A stretch of DNA of 64,000 nucleotides from Pacificitalea sp040119125 (GTDB lineage Bacteria > Pseudomonadota > Alphaproteobacteria > Rhodobacterales > Rhodobacteraceae): NCBI GenBank assembly GCA_040119125.1, contig JBEDTR010000007.1, positions 277,883-341,882 of the forward strand, written 5' to 3'. Position numbers and translations under genes: made by a program. This document shows positions 63,546-64,000 of this stretch, one piece after another; positions within the stretch are counted from its first letter, which is position 1, and the number at the start of each line of letters is the position of its first letter. The notes beneath the pieces are model-generated. The model was given only the letters and a program-made list of their open reading frames with translations. It did not search any database and was not told the origin of the DNA.

Positions 63546-63573
63546 CGGGCGCTACGGCGCCCGTTTCTGTTTT
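63546..63573 (+). terminator. carA intrinsic terminator
   Basis: CGGGCGC (63546-63552) pairs with GCGCCCG (63557-63563) around TACG, followed by a T-rich stretch to 63573. It ends the carA transcript just before the repeats. Confidence 0.85.
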
Positions 63574-63577
63574 AAAG

Positions 63578-63790
63578 CCCCACGGGCAGGCTCACGCTGC
63601 GCTAGTGAAGCCGCAGCGATGAAGCACGTCACCCCAAACTCCGCGCAACCGCCCGCGAACAAGGCCAAAGGCCGCGCGGGCGAGCGCCTGCCCGTCCCTG
63701 CGGGCTGGCGCTTTGCGTCCTCACGCTGACCTCGGAACGAAGAAGTATGTGGCAGGGATAAAGCGCACCCGCTCAACCGTGGCAGCGCCA
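63578..63790. repeat. 213-bp tandem repeat, unit 1
   Basis: First of two head-to-tail copies. It contains a hairpin, GCGCCTGCCCG (63684-63694) with CGGGCTGGCGC (63701-63711), one mismatch, loop TCCCTG. On the minus strand both units stay open in one frame because 213 is divisible by three, but no start site or family supports a protein. Confidence 0.85.
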
Positions 63791-64000
63791 CCCCACGGGC
63801 AGGCTCACGTTGCGCTAATGAAGCCGCAGCGATGAAGCACGTCACCCCGAACTCCGCGCACCCGCTCTTGAACAAGGCCAAAGGCCGCGAGAGCGAGCGC
63901 CTGCCCGTCCCTGCGGGCTGGCGCTTTGCCAGCTCACGCTGACCTCGGAACGAAGAAGTATGTGACAACCATAAAGCACACCCGCTCAACCGCAGCAGCG
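63791..64000. repeat. 213-bp tandem repeat, unit 2 (cut by window end)
   Basis: Second copy, 210 bp visible. Aligned to unit 1 without gaps it has 19 mismatches (about 91% identity, counted by eye). The hairpin (63897-63924) is unchanged. The array may continue beyond the window. Confidence 0.85.

Noticed and set aside
63552..63989. 145-codon minus-strand frame across the 213-bp repeats
   Set aside because: The frame persists because the repeat length is divisible by three. Silent and replacement differences are near chance and no ribosome-binding site was found.
1..64000. CRISPR arrays, insertion sequences, prophage or integrase genes
   Set aside because: None seen: no regularly spaced short repeats, transposase or integrase motifs, or clear flanking duplications.

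Overview
The window is GC-rich, densely coding DNA from a Rhodobacterales (Roseobacter-group) alphaproteobacterium. Support: an ectABC-ask cluster with a divergent MarR regulator, a tad/cpa (Flp pilus) locus of the alphaproteobacterial type, glmM-folP-folB synteny, hflK-hflC-DUF2065, and a cioAB-type cytochrome bd oxidase with a DUF2474 peptide. Ectoine synthesis suggests a salt-exposed, probably marine or saline habitat. I identified the families by eye; no database search was run.

Layout. 1-3.5 kb: the 3' part of an ABC exporter and an AMP-forming acyl-CoA synthetase. 3.6-8.3 kb: ectA-ectB-ectC-ask on the minus strand with a divergent marR/ectR and an operator-rich promoter region. 8.3-13.6 kb: TetR regulator, RND adaptor and RND pump. 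13.7-18.1 kb: a siderophore uptake and iron-release operon (TonB-dependent receptor, MFS importer, DUF2218-SIP reductase). 18.5-20.2 kb: tRNA-Leu(UAA), a rhomboid protease and an inositol-monophosphatase family gene. 20.6-26.9 kb: AbrB-type membrane protein, divergent metR/metF, two Lrp/AsnC regulators divergent from ilvC, and an EamA transporter. 27.1-32.8 kb: glmM, folP, folB, a flavin reductase family gene, a GNAT acetyltransferase and a lytic transglycosylase.

33.2-44.6 kb is the tad locus: two Flp pilin genes, cpaB, cpaC, an OmpA-like lipoprotein, cpaE, cpaF, tadB, tadC, two TPR lipoproteins and the prepilin peptidase. An uncharacterised AAA+ ATPase follows at 44.7-46.1 kb. tadE, tadF and tadG minor pseudopilin genes are not seen. 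46.1-49.3 kb holds a DEXH helicase and PdeM nuclease pair from the ligase-associated DNA damage response cluster, without the ligase and exonuclease that normally accompany them. 49.3-53.7 kb: a membrane-anchored LytTR regulator, folD, a 26-residue peptide gene, a MOSC protein, an unassigned outer-membrane barrel candidate and a DUF2065 gene. 53.7-62.0 kb: hflC, hflK, gor, rpiA, cioA-cioB-DUF2474 and yqeY. 62.3-63.5 kb: carA, followed to the window edge by two copies of a 213-bp tandem repeat containing an invariant hairpin.

The main points for a second look are the terminal 213-bp repeats, the AAA+ ATPase next to the tad locus, the incomplete DNA-repair pair, the short membrane peptide, the strong hairpin between the pilin genes, and a set of clear palindromes in the promoters of ectA/marR, tetR, the siderophore receptor, metR/metF and flp.
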